Origin: Rhodovulum sp.
GTDB lineage: Bacteria > Pseudomonadota > Alphaproteobacteria > Rhodobacterales > Rhodobacteraceae
NCBI GenBank assembly: GCA_002706605.1
Contig: PALT01000015.1
Span: 83,844-147,843 of the forward strand
Length of the DNA: 64,000 nt
Direction: 5' to 3'
The notes below the pieces were generated by a model. That model was not told the origin of the DNA. It searched no databases and saw nothing but the letters and a program-made list of their open reading frames with translations. This document shows positions 35,540 to 44,498 of the stretch, piece after piece (positions within the stretch are counted from its first letter, which is position 1; every line of letters starts with the position of its first letter). Position numbers and translations under genes: made by a program.

Positions 35540-36699
35540 GCGACGCGGTGTTCCTGACCCTGAACGCGGGGTCGTCCTCGGTCAAATTCGCGGTCTATGC
35601 GGCGGGCGCGGACCCTATCGAAATCGCCCGTGGACAGATCGAAAATCTTGGCGACACTGCCCGCCTGAAAATGTTGGGCGAGGGGATCGATCTCTGTCGT
35701 GAGGATATAGGCAAGGCCGATCACAACACCGCCATGGTCGCCATTCTGGATCATCTTGGGCCCGTTCTGAACGGGCGCGCGGTGACGGGGGTCGGGCACC
35801 GGATCGTGCATGGCGGCGATCACTACGCCGCGCCGCAGGTGTTGGATGAGGACACGCTGCGCACCCTTGCGACGTTCTCGCCGCTGGCCCCCCTGCATCA
35901 GCCGTTCAACTTGGCCGGTGTGCGTGCGGCGATAGAGGCCTTTCCAAACGCGGTTCAGGTCGGGTGTTTCGACACGGCCTTTCACCGTGGGCACGAACGG
36001 CGGTTTGATGAATTTGGCCTGCCGCGCGACTTCTTTGACGCGGGCGTGCGCCGCTATGGGTTTCACGGCCTGTCCTATACATTCATCGCGGATCAATTGC
36101 GCCGCGATTTCCCCAAGGTGGTCGCCGGACGGGTGATCGTTGCGCATCTGGGCAATGGCGCGTCCATGTGCGCCATGATCGGCGGGCAGAGCATATCAAC
36201 CACCATGGGGTTCAGCGCGCTGGACGGATTGGTGATGGGCACGCGGCCTGGTGCGTTGGACGCGGGCGTAATGCTGTATCTGATGACGGATCGGCGTATG
36301 GATGCGCGGGCCCTGTCCAATATGCTGTATCGGGATTGCGGTTTGTTGGGCCTGTCGGGGATCAGCCACGACATGCGCACCCTGTTGGACAGCGACGATC
36401 CCGCGGCGGCACAGGCGATTGACACCTATGTCACCCGCATCCGCCATGAAATCGGCGGGATGGCGGCGGATATGGGGGGGCTGGACGCGCTGGTGTTCAC
36501 GGGCGGAATTGGCGAAAACGCGGCCCCCATCCGGCGGATGGTCTGTGACGGGATGGGGTGGCTAGGTGTTCATCTGAACCACGCGGCCAATGCTAAGGGA
36601 CAGGCGGATATCGGTGCGGGACGGGTGCGCGTTCTGGCCCTGAAAACGGATGAGGAACGGGTGATTGCCCGCGCCGTTAAGGGCGTGCTGGACGGCTGA
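35536..36699 (+). CDS. ackA: Acetate kinase
   Basis: AckA interconverts acetyl-phosphate and ADP with acetate and ATP. Signatures are TLNAGSSSVKFAVY at the N-terminus, GCFDTAFH, RRYGFHGLSYTFI, HLGNGASMCAMIGG and VFTGGIGENA. It is 387 residues long, as expected. Translational coupling to the MaoC-Pta fusion gives a two-step path from acyl-CoA to carboxylate with ATP formation. Propionate or butyrate kinase activity is also possible, because the partner enzyme is not a classical Pta. Confidence 0.94.
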   Translation: MSDAVFLTLNAGSSSVKFAVYAAGADPIEIARGQIENLGDTARLKMLGEGIDLCREDIGKADHNTAMVAILDHLGPVLNGRAVTGVGHRIVHGGDHYAAPQVLDEDTLRTLATFSPLAPLHQPFNLAGVRAAIEAFPNAVQVGCFDTAFHRGHERRFDEFGLPRDFFDAGVRRYGFHGLSYTFIADQLRRDFPKVVAGRVIVAHLGNGASMCAMIGGQSISTTMGFSALDGLVMGTRPGALDAGVMLYLMTDRRMDARALSNMLYRDCGLLGLSGISHDMRTLLDSDDPAAAQAIDTYVTRIRHEIGGMAADMGGLDALVFTGGIGENAAPIRRMVCDGMGWLGVHLNHAANAKGQADIGAGRVRVLALKTDEERVIARAVKGVLDG

Positions 36700-36742
36700 T
36701 CGGGTAGGGCGAAAAAGAATCGGGTTTTTGCCGCTTTCCCTA

Positions 36743-36770
36743 TTGACGGTTGGCCCGTGCTCTCTTATTC
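36743..36770 (+). promoter_or_regulatory. Probable promoter of tRNA-Met
   Basis: TTGACG and TTATTC separated by 16 bases fit a sigma-70-type promoter. The -10 hexamer ends 14 bases before the mature tRNA 5' end, leaving only a short leader. Confidence 0.6.
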
Positions 36771-36784
36771 AGCCCCTCGCTTAC

Positions 36785-36861
36785 GGCGGAGTAGCTCAGT
36801 TGGTTAGAGCAGCGGAATCATAATCCGCGTGTCGGGGGTTCAAGTCCCTCCTCCGCTACCA
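36785..36861 (+). tRNA. tRNA-Met (anticodon CAT)
   Basis: A 77-base cloverleaf starts GGCGGAG and ends CTCCGCTACCA, with CCA encoded. The acceptor stem pairs GGCGGAG with CTCCGCT, allowing a G-T pair at the outermost position. The D arm contains AGCTCAGTTGGTTAGAGC, the anticodon loop is ATCATAA in a GCGGA/TCCGC stem, and the T loop reads GTTCAAGTC. The G-T terminal pair and overall sequence fit elongator tRNA-Met rather than initiator. A lysidine-modified tRNA-Ile with the same anticodon cannot be fully ruled out. The 256 bases that follow, up to rpiB, hold no gene I recognise, only a short dyad near 37023-37049. Confidence 0.95.
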
Positions 36862-37117
36862 AGCATCCCCCCCCGATTTTTCATGACGGCTTGAAGCCTG
36901 ATCAGACGCGCAAACTGAAACCCGCGCGGTGAGGTCGCTTGGCCCTTTGGGTGGATCGGCAGGAACAGGTGTCGAAGGCGTCTGATTGAGACGTCAGCGC
37001 GAGGGCGAGGCAGGGCCAGAAGATGAGGGGGCCCAGAGAGCGCCCTCATGCCATTCTGCCCCATAGGTCAGGAATTTCTGATCCAATGTCTTGGAGAAAA
37101 TGCCTGACGACGACCGC

Positions 37118-37573
37118 TTAGGCCGAGTGGTACTTTGCGTCCACGTCATTGATGGCCTGTACGTTCCCTGCCGAGCGTCCTGCGGGATCGAAGCTGGCGG
37201 TTAGGAATGCATCCGCGATGTCTTTGGCCAGTTCGGCGCCGATCACGCGGGCGCCCATAGTGATGATCTGAGCGTTGTTAGAGGTTGCCGCCTTGCCCGC
37301 CGAGTAAGTGTCGTGACACTGGGCGGCGCGGATGCCCGGCACTTTGTTGGCCGCGAGGCACACACCGATGCCCGTGCCGCAGACCAGAATGGCGCGGTCG
37401 AAATCGCCCGCCACAACCGCCGATCCGACGCGGTCGGACAGATTGGCGTAAAAGGCGTCAGGGCCTTCCGGCGTTTCGGAGAGGTTTTCAACCACATAAG
37501 TCTCGGACAGGTAGTCCGAGAGCGCTTTGGCGAGGTCTTTACCGGCGCTATCGCCTGCAACTGCAATTTTCAT
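37118..37573 (-). CDS. rpiB: RpiB-type sugar-phosphate isomerase (EryI-like, D-erythrulose 4-phosphate isomerase)
   Basis: This is a 151-residue member of the RpiB/LacAB family. It begins [15 protein letters not shown] and has the active-site cysteine in [15 protein letters not shown], followed by the conserved [10 protein letters not shown]. In Brucella the equivalent EryI converts D-erythrulose 4-phosphate to D-erythrose 4-phosphate. Its place directly after tpiB and the DeoR gene, beside eryABCD, supports that role over general ribose 5-phosphate isomerisation. It starts 17 bases after tpiB stops. Confidence 0.9.
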   Translation of the reverse strand: MKIAVAGDSAGKDLAKALSDYLSETYVVENLSETPEGPDAFYANLSDRVGSAVVAGDFDRAILVCGTGIGVCLAANKVPGIRAAQCHDTYSAGKAATSNNAQIITMGARVIGAELAKDIADAFLTASFDPAGRSAGNVQAINDVDAKYHSA

Positions 37574-37590
37574 GGTGTGTCCTTCCTAGG

Positions 37591-38355
37591 TTAGATGACG
37601 GCTGCGCAGCGGTTGAGGATGTCGAGATAGCCCTCGACGTTCCAAGCCGAACGCCCGATGAACAACCCGTCGATATGAGGGCAGCCGATCAGCTCTTCGC
37701 AGTTCTCGGGATTGACCGAACCGCCGTAGAGGCAGGGCACCTTGCGGCCCAGCACGTCCTCGGCGACCGCGATGATCTCGGCCTGACGCGCATCCGCGTA
37801 GTCAGAGGTCGCGGGGATGCCGTTCACGCCAATCGCCCACACGGGTTCATAGGCGAGCAGGATCGGAGCGGCTTTCTGTGTCCCGGAAATTTTGCCGAGC
37901 GCCCCCCGCACTTGTGCCTCAAGCACCTCGGCCGCGCGGCCCGCGTTGCGTTCGTCGAGCGTCTCGCCGATGCAGATCAGCGGGATGAGACCGTGACGCA
38001 CGGCAGCTTCGGTTTTCAGGCCGACGGTTTCGTCGGTTTCTCCGAAATGCTCACGACGCTCGGAGTGGCCGAGTTCGACAATGTCGAGGCCGCAGTCGGT
38101 GAGTTGGAGCGGAGAGACTTCGCCCGTCCAGGCCCCTTGATCGTCCCAATGCATATTCTGCGCGCCGACGAGGACGTCGGATTGGGCGAGCAAGGATTTG
38201 ACCTCGCGTACGGCGGTGAAGGAAGGAATGACAAATCGTTTAATCCGCGACGACGGGCTGGGGGTTTCACTCAGCTTGGCCGCAAAATCCTGCGCCTCGC
38301 CCAGTGTCTTGTTCATTTTCCAACTGGTCCCAACCCAGAAGTCGCGGTGTGTCAT
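37591..38355 (-). CDS. tpiB: Triose-phosphate isomerase homologue TpiB (EryH-like tetrulose-phosphate isomerase)
   Basis: This 254-residue TIM-barrel isomerase has the catalytic lysine in GTSWKMNKT, histidine in ELGHSERR and glutamate in LAYEPVWAIG, so all triose-phosphate isomerase residues are present. In Brucella the homologue EryH isomerises 3-tetrulose 4-phosphate to D-erythrulose 4-phosphate. Its start codon overlaps the stop of the DeoR gene (ATGA), and rpiB follows. It is probably a pathway-specific paralogue rather than the glycolytic enzyme. Confidence 0.9.
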   Translation of the reverse strand: MTHRDFWVGTSWKMNKTLGEAQDFAAKLSETPSPSSRIKRFVIPSFTAVREVKSLLAQSDVLVGAQNMHWDDQGAWTGEVSPLQLTDCGLDIVELGHSERREHFGETDETVGLKTEAAVRHGLIPLICIGETLDERNAGRAAEVLEAQVRGALGKISGTQKAAPILLAYEPVWAIGVNGIPATSDYADARQAEIIAVAEDVLGRKVPCLYGGSVNPENCEELIGCPHIDGLFIGRSAWNVEGYLDILNRCAAVI

Positions 38356-39131
38356 GTGTGAGTCTCGTGTGATTTTGTGATGGTGAGTGTGATGCCTGCC
38401 GCATCAAGGGCCGCCTTGGCCTCGGGTGCGGGTGTGGCATCGGTGATGATGTGGTCGAACTCGGACAGATCGGCGAGGTGATGCAGAGCGGCCTTGCCGA
38501 AACGGGTGTGGTTCACCAGCAGGCAGGTGACCTGCGCCTGATCCATCATCGCCCGTTTGGAGCGCAGAACGTCATCATCCATGTGGTAGACTTTCGTGCC
38601 CGAAACTGCCGGCGTGGAGATAAAGGCGATGTCGGCGCGAAGGCGCGACAGTGCGTCTTCGGTGACTTTGCCGAGGTAGGCGTTGAACTTGCCCGAATAG
38701 AGCCCGCCGAGCGCCAGAAGGGTGATGCCCGCCTCGGCCTTTAGCGCGTCGATAACCGCACTATTATTGGTAATTACGGTCAGGGGACGCTTTTCAATGC
38801 AGGCTTTTCCCAAGATGGCGGCAAGCGATCCGTCATTGATCATAACCGTCATGCCCGGCTCGATCAGGGCAAGCGCGGCATTGGCCATTTCGGTCTTTTC
38901 CGCGGCGCCTTGGCGTTCGCGAAACCGGAAGTCGCTTTCAAAACGGGTGCCCGACTGGATCGTCGCGCCACCACGGATTTTGCGGAGCAACCCCTCGCTT
39001 TCAAGTTCGTCGAGATCACGGTGGATCGTCATTTTTGACACGGCAAAGCGCTCGGCCAAGCTATCGAGCTCGACCTCTCCTTCTGCGACCAGAAGGTCCA
39101 TAATCGCTTGTTGCCTATCATCGCGTTTCAT
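38352..39131 (-). CDS. DeoR-family transcriptional regulator (EryR-like)
   Basis: This is a 259-residue DeoR regulator. The N-terminal helix-turn-helix includes LDSLAERFAVSKMTIHRDLD. The C-terminal sugar-phosphate sensor domain has MINDGSLAAILGKACIE and ITNNSAVIDALK. AAGGAG seven bases before ATG 39131 decides the start over another in-frame ATG nearer the promoter. It is the first gene of eryR-tpiB-rpiB and is divergent from transketolase, so it probably represses both transcripts until a sugar phosphate of the pathway accumulates. Confidence 0.9.
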   Translation of the reverse strand: MKRDDRQQAIMDLLVAEGEVELDSLAERFAVSKMTIHRDLDELESEGLLRKIRGGATIQSGTRFESDFRFRERQGAAEKTEMANAALALIEPGMTVMINDGSLAAILGKACIEKRPLTVITNNSAVIDALKAEAGITLLALGGLYSGKFNAYLGKVTEDALSRLRADIAFISTPAVSGTKVYHMDDDVLRSKRAMMDQAQVTCLLVNHTRFGKAALHHLADLSEFDHIITDATPAPEAKAALDAAGITLTITKSHETHT

Positions 39132-39255
39132 ATCGCGCTCCTTTGTTCGTAACATTTCACATCACACAAATCTCGTCAATAATGTTAAATTGAGATTTTA
39201 TATTGTGACATTTGGGACCTCCCGTTATCTCTACCGCAAACTGGAGGAGGACAGA
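39132..39255. promoter_or_regulatory. AT-rich divergent promoter region between the DeoR regulator and transketolase
   Basis: About 124 bases of clearly lower GC than the flanks separate the two starts. AACATTTCACA on the regulator side and TTGTGACATTT on the transketolase side form an imperfect inverted pair, the kind of spaced repeat a DeoR protein could bind. GGAGGAGG sits eight bases before the transketolase ATG. Confidence 0.5.
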
Positions 39256-41283
39256 ATGACCATCGATTCGAGCGTTTCACCGATTTCCGAGGCCCGTGCC
39301 CGCGATCCGCAGGGCTTTGATCTGGCCAACTGTATACGTGCGCTGTCTATTGATGCGGTCGAAGCGGCCAATTCGGGTCACCCCGGGGCGCCGATGGGCA
39401 TGGCCGACGCCGCAGTCGCGCTGTTTCGCGACCACCTGAAATTCGACGCCTCCAACCCCGATTGGGCCGACCGTGACCGTGTGGTGCTGTCCAACGGCCA
39501 TGCCTCGATGCTGCTCTACGCGTTGCTGCACCTGACGGGCTATGAGGACATGACCATTGAACAGATCCGTAACTTTCGCCAACTCGGGGCAAAGACGGCG
39601 GGGCACCCTGAATTCGGCCACGCCAAAGGGATCGAGACGACCACGGGGCCGTTGGGCCAAGGCATTGCTACAGCGGTCGGCATGGCAATGGCCGAACGGG
39701 CGCTGGCCGCCGAATTCGGCGACGATCTGGTCGATCACAACACCTATGTGTTCCTTGGCGACGGCTGCCTACAGGAAGGGATCGGGCAAGAGGCGATTTC
39801 GCTGGCGGGCCACCTTGGCCTCGGCAAGTTGATCGTTCTCTATGACGATAACCAAATCACCATCGACGGGCCAACGTCTGTCTCCTTTTCCGAAGATGTC
39901 CCCGCGCGCCTACAGGCCTGTGGCTGGCATGTGGTCAGCTGTGACGGTCACGACATTTCCGCCGTGTCTGAGGCGATCGCACAGGGCAAGGCGGAGACCG
40001 CCAAGCCCACGCTGATCGCAATGAAGACCACCATCGGTTTTGGCTCTCCGAACAAGGCAGGCAAATCGTCGTCTCACGGCTCTCCGCTCGGCACCGAAGA
40101 GGCCGCGGCAACCAAGGCCGCACTGGGGTGGGCGCATGCGCCGTTCGAAATCCCCGCTGACCTCGCTTTGCAGTGGCATGAGATCGGGGCGCGCGGCGGT
40201 GAGGCCCGTGCCGCTTGGGAAGGTCGTTTGGCGTCTTCCGCGCACAAAGCCGAGTTCGAGCGCCGCATGCGCGGCGATCTACCCGAGGGCTACAATGGGG
40301 CGGTTGAGGCTGCGCGCGCTGCACTCTTTGCCGAACCAAAGAACGTTGCTACCCGCAAGGCCAGCCAAATGGCGCTGGATGCGCTGGCCCCCGCATTGCC
40401 TGAGTTGATCGGTGGCTCTGCGGACTTGACGGGATCGAACCTGACCCGCGTGCCTGCGGTCGATAGCCAGTTCTCGGCCCAAAGCGGCGGGCGGTATGTC
40501 GGCTATGGCGTGCGTGAGTTCGGCATGGCGGCCGCGATGAACGGGATGAACACGCATGGGGGCCTAAAACCCTATGGCGGCACCTTCCTCGTGTTCTCCG
40601 ATTACGCCCGCAACGCGATCCGCCTGTCGGCACTGATGGGGGTCGGCACGATCTATGTGATGACCCATGACTCCATCGGCCTTGGCGAAGATGGCCCAAC
40701 CCACCAGCCTGTCGAACATCTGGCCTCGCTGCGGGCGATCCCGAACCTCTACACCTTCCGCCCTGCCGATACGGTCGAGACGCTGGAATGCTGGGACATT
40801 GCGATCCGCGCTTCGAACGCGCCCTCCTTGCTGGCGCTGTCGCGTCAAGGTGTGCCGCAACTGCGCCTTGAAGAGACCGGCGAGAACCTGTCGGCCAAGG
40901 GCGCCTATGTGATCCGAAGCTTTGGTGAGAGCCGCGATGTGACGCTTTTGTCCACGGGCACCGAAGTCAGTCTGTGTATCGAGGCCGCCGAGGCACTGGC
41001 GGCAGAGGGGCTTGGCGTGGCCGTTGTTTCCATGCCTTCGTGGGAATTGTTCGAGGCGCAATCGGCCGCGTATCGCGCCGAGGTCCTCGGCACCGCGCCG
41101 CGCATCGCGGTTGAGGCTGCGGGCAAATTCGGCTGGACCCGCTATGTCGACAGCGAAGCGGATGTGATCGGCATGGATGGTTTCGGCGCGTCGGGTCCGG
41201 CCGAGCAGCTCTATGAAACCTTCGGGATCACACGGGACGCCATCGTGGCCAAGGCGCGCGATGCCGTTCGGGGAAAGGGCTGA
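39256..41283 (+). CDS. tkt: Transketolase
   Basis: This 675-residue thiamine-diphosphate enzyme transfers two-carbon units between sugar phosphates. The N-terminal domain has SGHPGAPMGMADAAVALF and the cofactor motif GDGCLQEGIGQEAIS...DDN. The middle domain has YVGYGVREFGMAAAMNGM and YARNAIRLSALMGV with HDSIGLGEDGPTHQPVEH. The start ATG 39256 follows a strong GGAGG. It heads a three-gene operon with fructose-bisphosphatase and aldolase, three enzymes shared with the Calvin cycle, yet no RuBisCO or phosphoribulokinase is present. In this locus it would use erythrose 4-phosphate or sedoheptulose 7-phosphate derived from erythritol. Confidence 0.95.
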   Translation: MTIDSSVSPISEARARDPQGFDLANCIRALSIDAVEAANSGHPGAPMGMADAAVALFRDHLKFDASNPDWADRDRVVLSNGHASMLLYALLHLTGYEDMTIEQIRNFRQLGAKTAGHPEFGHAKGIETTTGPLGQGIATAVGMAMAERALAAEFGDDLVDHNTYVFLGDGCLQEGIGQEAISLAGHLGLGKLIVLYDDNQITIDGPTSVSFSEDVPARLQACGWHVVSCDGHDISAVSEAIAQGKAETAKPTLIAMKTTIGFGSPNKAGKSSSHGSPLGTEEAAATKAALGWAHAPFEIPADLALQWHEIGARGGEARAAWEGRLASSAHKAEFERRMRGDLPEGYNGAVEAARAALFAEPKNVATRKASQMALDALAPALPELIGGSADLTGSNLTRVPAVDSQFSAQSGGRYVGYGVREFGMAAAMNGMNTHGGLKPYGGTFLVFSDYARNAIRLSALMGVGTIYVMTHDSIGLGEDGPTHQPVEHLASLRAIPNLYTFRPADTVETLECWDIAIRASNAPSLLALSRQGVPQLRLEETGENLSAKGAYVIRSFGESRDVTLLSTGTEVSLCIEAAEALAAEGLGVAVVSMPSWELFEAQSAAYRAEVLGTAPRIAVEAAGKFGWTRYVDSEADVIGMDGFGASGPAEQLYETFGITRDAIVAKARDAVRGKG

Positions 41284-41286
41284 GCA

Positions 41287-42294
41287 ATGGGCCAGTCCGC
41301 CATGCCACTCAAAAGCGATGGAGCGATTACCGCACCGTCGCTTGCGGGGTACCTTGACGGGGCTGTCGCGCGGGGCGAAGTCGCGCGTGAATTGGCCGAT
41401 TTGATCGCGGTGTTTGCGGCGGGCTCGATCCCGATTGCCGCGCGTCTGGCGCAAGGCCACCTGACGGGCGATCCCACTGCAAAGATTGGCAAGAATACCT
41501 CGGGCGATGTGCAAAAGGCGCTCGATTGGGGCGCGCATGAGCACTACCTCGCCGCATTTGAAAAGGTCTCGGTCGCGCATGTGTTGTCCGAGGAAGAAGA
41601 GGACGTCCTGACCTTGGATCTCGCTGCGCTCTACGATGTGGCGATGGACCCGATCGACGGATCGGGCAGCATTGGCATTGGGGCACCGCTCGGCGCCCTG
41701 TTCGGGGTCTTTCCCAAAAGCGGCAGTTTCCTGCGCCAAGGGACCGAGATGATCGCGGCGGCCTATGTGTCTTTCGGTCATAGCCTCGACTTCGGGTTCA
41801 GCTTCGGCAATGGGGTTGTGATCGCGACCTATGATGCGGCGACGGGGCAGTTCTACGTAGAGGAGCAGGGCGTGACGCTCAAACCTCAGACAAGCACCGT
41901 CGCCTTCAATGCCTCCAACACACGCCGCTGGTCGCGGGGGGTGCAAGCCTATGTGACCGATCTGTTGGCGGGCAAAGACGGGCCGCGGGCACGTGATTTC
42001 AACATGCGTTGGATCGCCGCCGCGGTGGGCGATCTGCACCGCATCCTGCGCCGCGGCGGGGTGTTCATGTACCCAGCCGACCCGCGCCCCGGCTATCAGG
42101 ACGGCTTTCTACGGCTCGCATACGAAGCCTTTACGATTGCCTACCTCATTGAACAGGCGGGCGGACGCGCCAGCAACGGCAAGACCCCGATCCTACAGCT
42201 GACCCCCAGCGAGAACCATTCCCGCGTGCCGCTGTTCTTTGGCAGCTGTGACGAGATGAAGACGCTCGAAACCTACCTGAATTCAGACGACTAG
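41287..42294 (+). CDS. Class I fructose-1,6-bisphosphatase-family sugar phosphatase
   Basis: This 335-residue protein has the FBPase fold. The metal-binding segment reads VAMDPIDGSGSIGIG where most class I enzymes have DPLDGSSN, and the EEEED stretch before it supplies the acidic ligands. Further family blocks are RWIAAAVGDLHRILRRGG and RLAYEAFTIAYLIEQAGG. The changed active-site neighbourhood hints at a substrate other than plain fructose 1,6-bisphosphate, such as sedoheptulose 1,7-bisphosphate. It begins three bases after tkt and ends nine bases before the aldolase gene. Confidence 0.85.
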   Translation: MGQSAMPLKSDGAITAPSLAGYLDGAVARGEVARELADLIAVFAAGSIPIAARLAQGHLTGDPTAKIGKNTSGDVQKALDWGAHEHYLAAFEKVSVAHVLSEEEEDVLTLDLAALYDVAMDPIDGSGSIGIGAPLGALFGVFPKSGSFLRQGTEMIAAAYVSFGHSLDFGFSFGNGVVIATYDAATGQFYVEEQGVTLKPQTSTVAFNASNTRRWSRGVQAYVTDLLAGKDGPRARDFNMRWIAAAVGDLHRILRRGGVFMYPADPRPGYQDGFLRLAYEAFTIAYLIEQAGGRASNGKTPILQLTPSENHSRVPLFFGSCDEMKTLETYLNSDD

Positions 42295-42303
42295 GAGACC
42301 CCT

Positions 42304-43338
42304 ATGGCTAGAATTACCCTTCGCCAGTTGCTCGATCATGCTGCTGAAAACGACTATGCGGTTCCCGCGTTCAACATGTCCAATATGGAGCAGGGTCTTG
42401 CCATTATGGCGGCCGCAGACGAGACCGGATCGCCCGTGATCTTGCAAGCCAGTCGCGGTGCGCGGGCCTATGCCAACGACATTGTTTTGGCGAAACTGAT
42501 CGACGCGCTGGCCGAAATCTATCCGCATATCCCGCTGTGTATGCACCTTGATCACGGCAACAACCTTGCCACCTGCGTGACCGCCGTACAGCATGGGTTC
42601 ACCTCTGTGATGATGGATGGCTCTCTCAAGGAAGACGGCAGCACGCCTGCCGATTTTGCCTACAACGCCGGCATCACCCGCAAGGTGGTCGAGATGGCGC
42701 ATGCGGCGGGTGTGTCGGTCGAGGGTGAGTTGGGCGTGCTCGGCTCGTTAGAGACCGGCATGGGCGATCAGGAGGACGGGCACGGCGCGACCGAGAAACT
42801 GTCGCAAGAACAACTGCTGACCGACCCCGAAGAGGCGGAGCGCTTTGTGGCAGAGACGGGTGTGGACGCGCTCGCCGTTGCTATGGGCACCAGCCACGGC
42901 GCCTATAAATTCACCCGTCAGCCCGACGGTGATGTGTTGGCGATGGATGTGATCGAAGCGATCCACCAGCGCCTGCCCAATACCCACCTTGTGATGCATG
43001 GCTCATCCTCCGTGCCGCAGGACCTGTGCGCGCTGATCAACGCGTTCGGGGGTGAAATCAAACCGACATGGGGTGTGCCGCTGGAGGAAATCCAGCGCGG
43101 CATTCGCCATGGGGTCCGTAAGGTCAACATCGACACCGACCTGCGTCTGGCTGCGACATCTGCTATTCGCAAGACGCTGATCAATGACCCGTCAGAATTC
43201 GATCCGCGCAAATACCTCAAACCCGCGATGGCGAGTATGCAGGATCAATGCCGGATCAAGTTCGAGGCCTTTGGCACCTCGGGGCAGGCTGAAAAGATCC
43301 GCGTCAAATCCCTCGCCGAGATGGCGGCCGGATACTGA
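42304..43338 (+). CDS. Class II fructose/sedoheptulose-bisphosphate aldolase, Calvin-cycle subtype
   Basis: This is a zinc aldolase of 344 residues. Visible active-site segments are [41 protein letters not shown] and [10 protein letters not shown], with the zinc histidines among them. The long loop [15 protein letters not shown] marks the CbbA (Calvin) subtype, which in autotrophs condenses dihydroxyacetone phosphate with either glyceraldehyde 3-phosphate or erythrose 4-phosphate. In an erythritol locus the latter reaction would consume the pathway's end product. It is the last gene of the trio and converges with eryD, two bases apart. Confidence 0.92.
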   Translation: MARITLRQLLDHAAENDYAVPAFNMSNMEQGLAIMAAADETGSPVILQASRGARAYANDIVLAKLIDALAEIYPHIPLCMHLDHGNNLATCVTAVQHGFTSVMMDGSLKEDGSTPADFAYNAGITRKVVEMAHAAGVSVEGELGVLGSLETGMGDQEDGHGATEKLSQEQLLTDPEEAERFVAETGVDALAVAMGTSHGAYKFTRQPDGDVLAMDVIEAIHQRLPNTHLVMHGSSSVPQDLCALINAFGGEIKPTWGVPLEEIQRGIRHGVRKVNIDTDLRLAATSAIRKTLINDPSEFDPRKYLKPAMASMQDQCRIKFEAFGTSGQAEKIRVKSLAEMAAGY

Positions 43339-43340
43339 CG

Positions 43341-44297
43341 TTACAACGTAAGCAAAGCGCGGGCGGTTCGCTCATCGGTGATCAGACCGGAGAGCCGCCC
43401 GCTGCGCAAAACCGCGCTGATCGCATCGACCTTGGATGGACCGCCGGCAAGCGCGATGACGCGGCTTTCGCTGGCCGCATCAAGTGAGACGGCCAGCGTG
43501 CGTGCCGTCAGGGTCGTTTCGATCGGGGTTCCCTCTTTGTCAAAGAAGTGGCCCAGCATTTCGCCCTTTGCCCCCGCTTTGCTGATCTGCGCAATTTCGT
43601 CTGGTTCAATCATGCCCGAGGTCACAAGCTGGGTTTCCGTTTCAACGCTCCCGATCCCGACGATCTTGAGCGGTGCGGCTTCGGCCATGTCAAAGATCTC
43701 AGCCACGCCGCGCTGTGACAAAAGCACCTCGCGGTCGTCGGCGGTATTGGCAAAGAACGGCACGGGCATGACATAGGCCTGTGCGCCCGTCTTTTCGGCC
43801 AGCAAATGCATCACGTCATGCGGGTTCGCGGCAAAGTTGCGGGTCAGCCCGCCAAGGAGCGAGACAAAGCGCAGCCCTTTGGTTGTCATGCTCGGCATGG
43901 TGCGCACTGCCTCTGCAAGCGTCCGCCCGTGGCCGATGCCGATGGTCAGTTCATCGTCGGACTCAAGCCATTGCTGGATACGGGCGGCCCCCGCAAGCGC
44001 GAGCGTGCGCAGGGGTAGTCCCTCTTCTTCGAGATCAGGGGCGACGTTGCAGGTCTCCAGCCCGAACCGTTCGGAGAGCTGGTTCTCAAGTTCGATACAT
44101 TCGACGATATCGCCCTCGATGCTGACCTTGACCGCGCCTTCTGCGACGACTTTCTGGATCAGACGGTGGGCTTTGACCGACGGGACGCCAAGACGTTTGG
44201 CCACTTCGGTTTGACGCAAGCCGCCGACGTAATAGAGCCACGCAGCGCGGATCGCCATAGAGTGTTCGTCATCTTGATGTGCGCGGTCGCGGGCCAT
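43341..44297 (-). CDS. eryD: SorC/DeoR-family regulator EryD
   Basis: This is a 318-residue regulator of the SorC type. The N-terminal helix-turn-helix is YYVGGLRQTEVAKRLGVPSV. The C-terminal ligand domain, which resembles a sugar isomerase, begins near TLALAGAARIQQWL and contains GIGHGRTLAEAV and LLGGLTRNFA. In Brucella and rhizobia EryD represses the ery operon and is relieved by erythritol. A 200-base gap separates it from eryC, and no gene is visible there, so it may have its own promoter instead of strict co-transcription. Confidence 0.92.
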   Translation of the reverse strand: MARDRAHQDDEHSMAIRAAWLYYVGGLRQTEVAKRLGVPSVKAHRLIQKVVAEGAVKVSIEGDIVECIELENQLSERFGLETCNVAPDLEEEGLPLRTLALAGAARIQQWLESDDELTIGIGHGRTLAEAVRTMPSMTTKGLRFVSLLGGLTRNFAANPHDVMHLLAEKTGAQAYVMPVPFFANTADDREVLLSQRGVAEIFDMAEAAPLKIVGIGSVETETQLVTSGMIEPDEIAQISKAGAKGEMLGHFFDKEGTPIETTLTARTLAVSLDAASESRVIALAGGPSKVDAISAVLRSGRLSGLITDERTARALLTL

Positions 44298-44498
44298 TCA
44301 TGATCTCATATTTTCTAGTCGGCTGGGATACTTAATCAGTTTTGAGCGTCCGAGCACAATAGTTTTGGCCGGCAGGTTTCCCGTTCGCCGGTCGATTGGA
44401 ACAGGCACGGGGTTAACGCGGTAAACTCGGTCGGGACGTTTGTTTTCATTTTCGCCTTCGTCCAGCCATCTTTGACACGCGTGGCCTAGACCGAGGCG

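Noticed and set aside
36700..36742. Possible terminator with GGCGAAAAA and TTTTTGCC arms after ackA
   Set aside because: The stem has a bulge and a weak base composition, so it was not listed as a feature.
36840..37064. Minus-strand frame of 74 codons after tRNA-Met
   Set aside because: It runs into the tRNA gene itself and resembles no family I know. The region was left as intergenic.
39256..43338. A true Calvin-cycle (cbb) operon
   Set aside because: Transketolase, FBPase and aldolase fit, but RuBisCO, phosphoribulokinase and CbbR are absent and the genes lie inside an ery locus.
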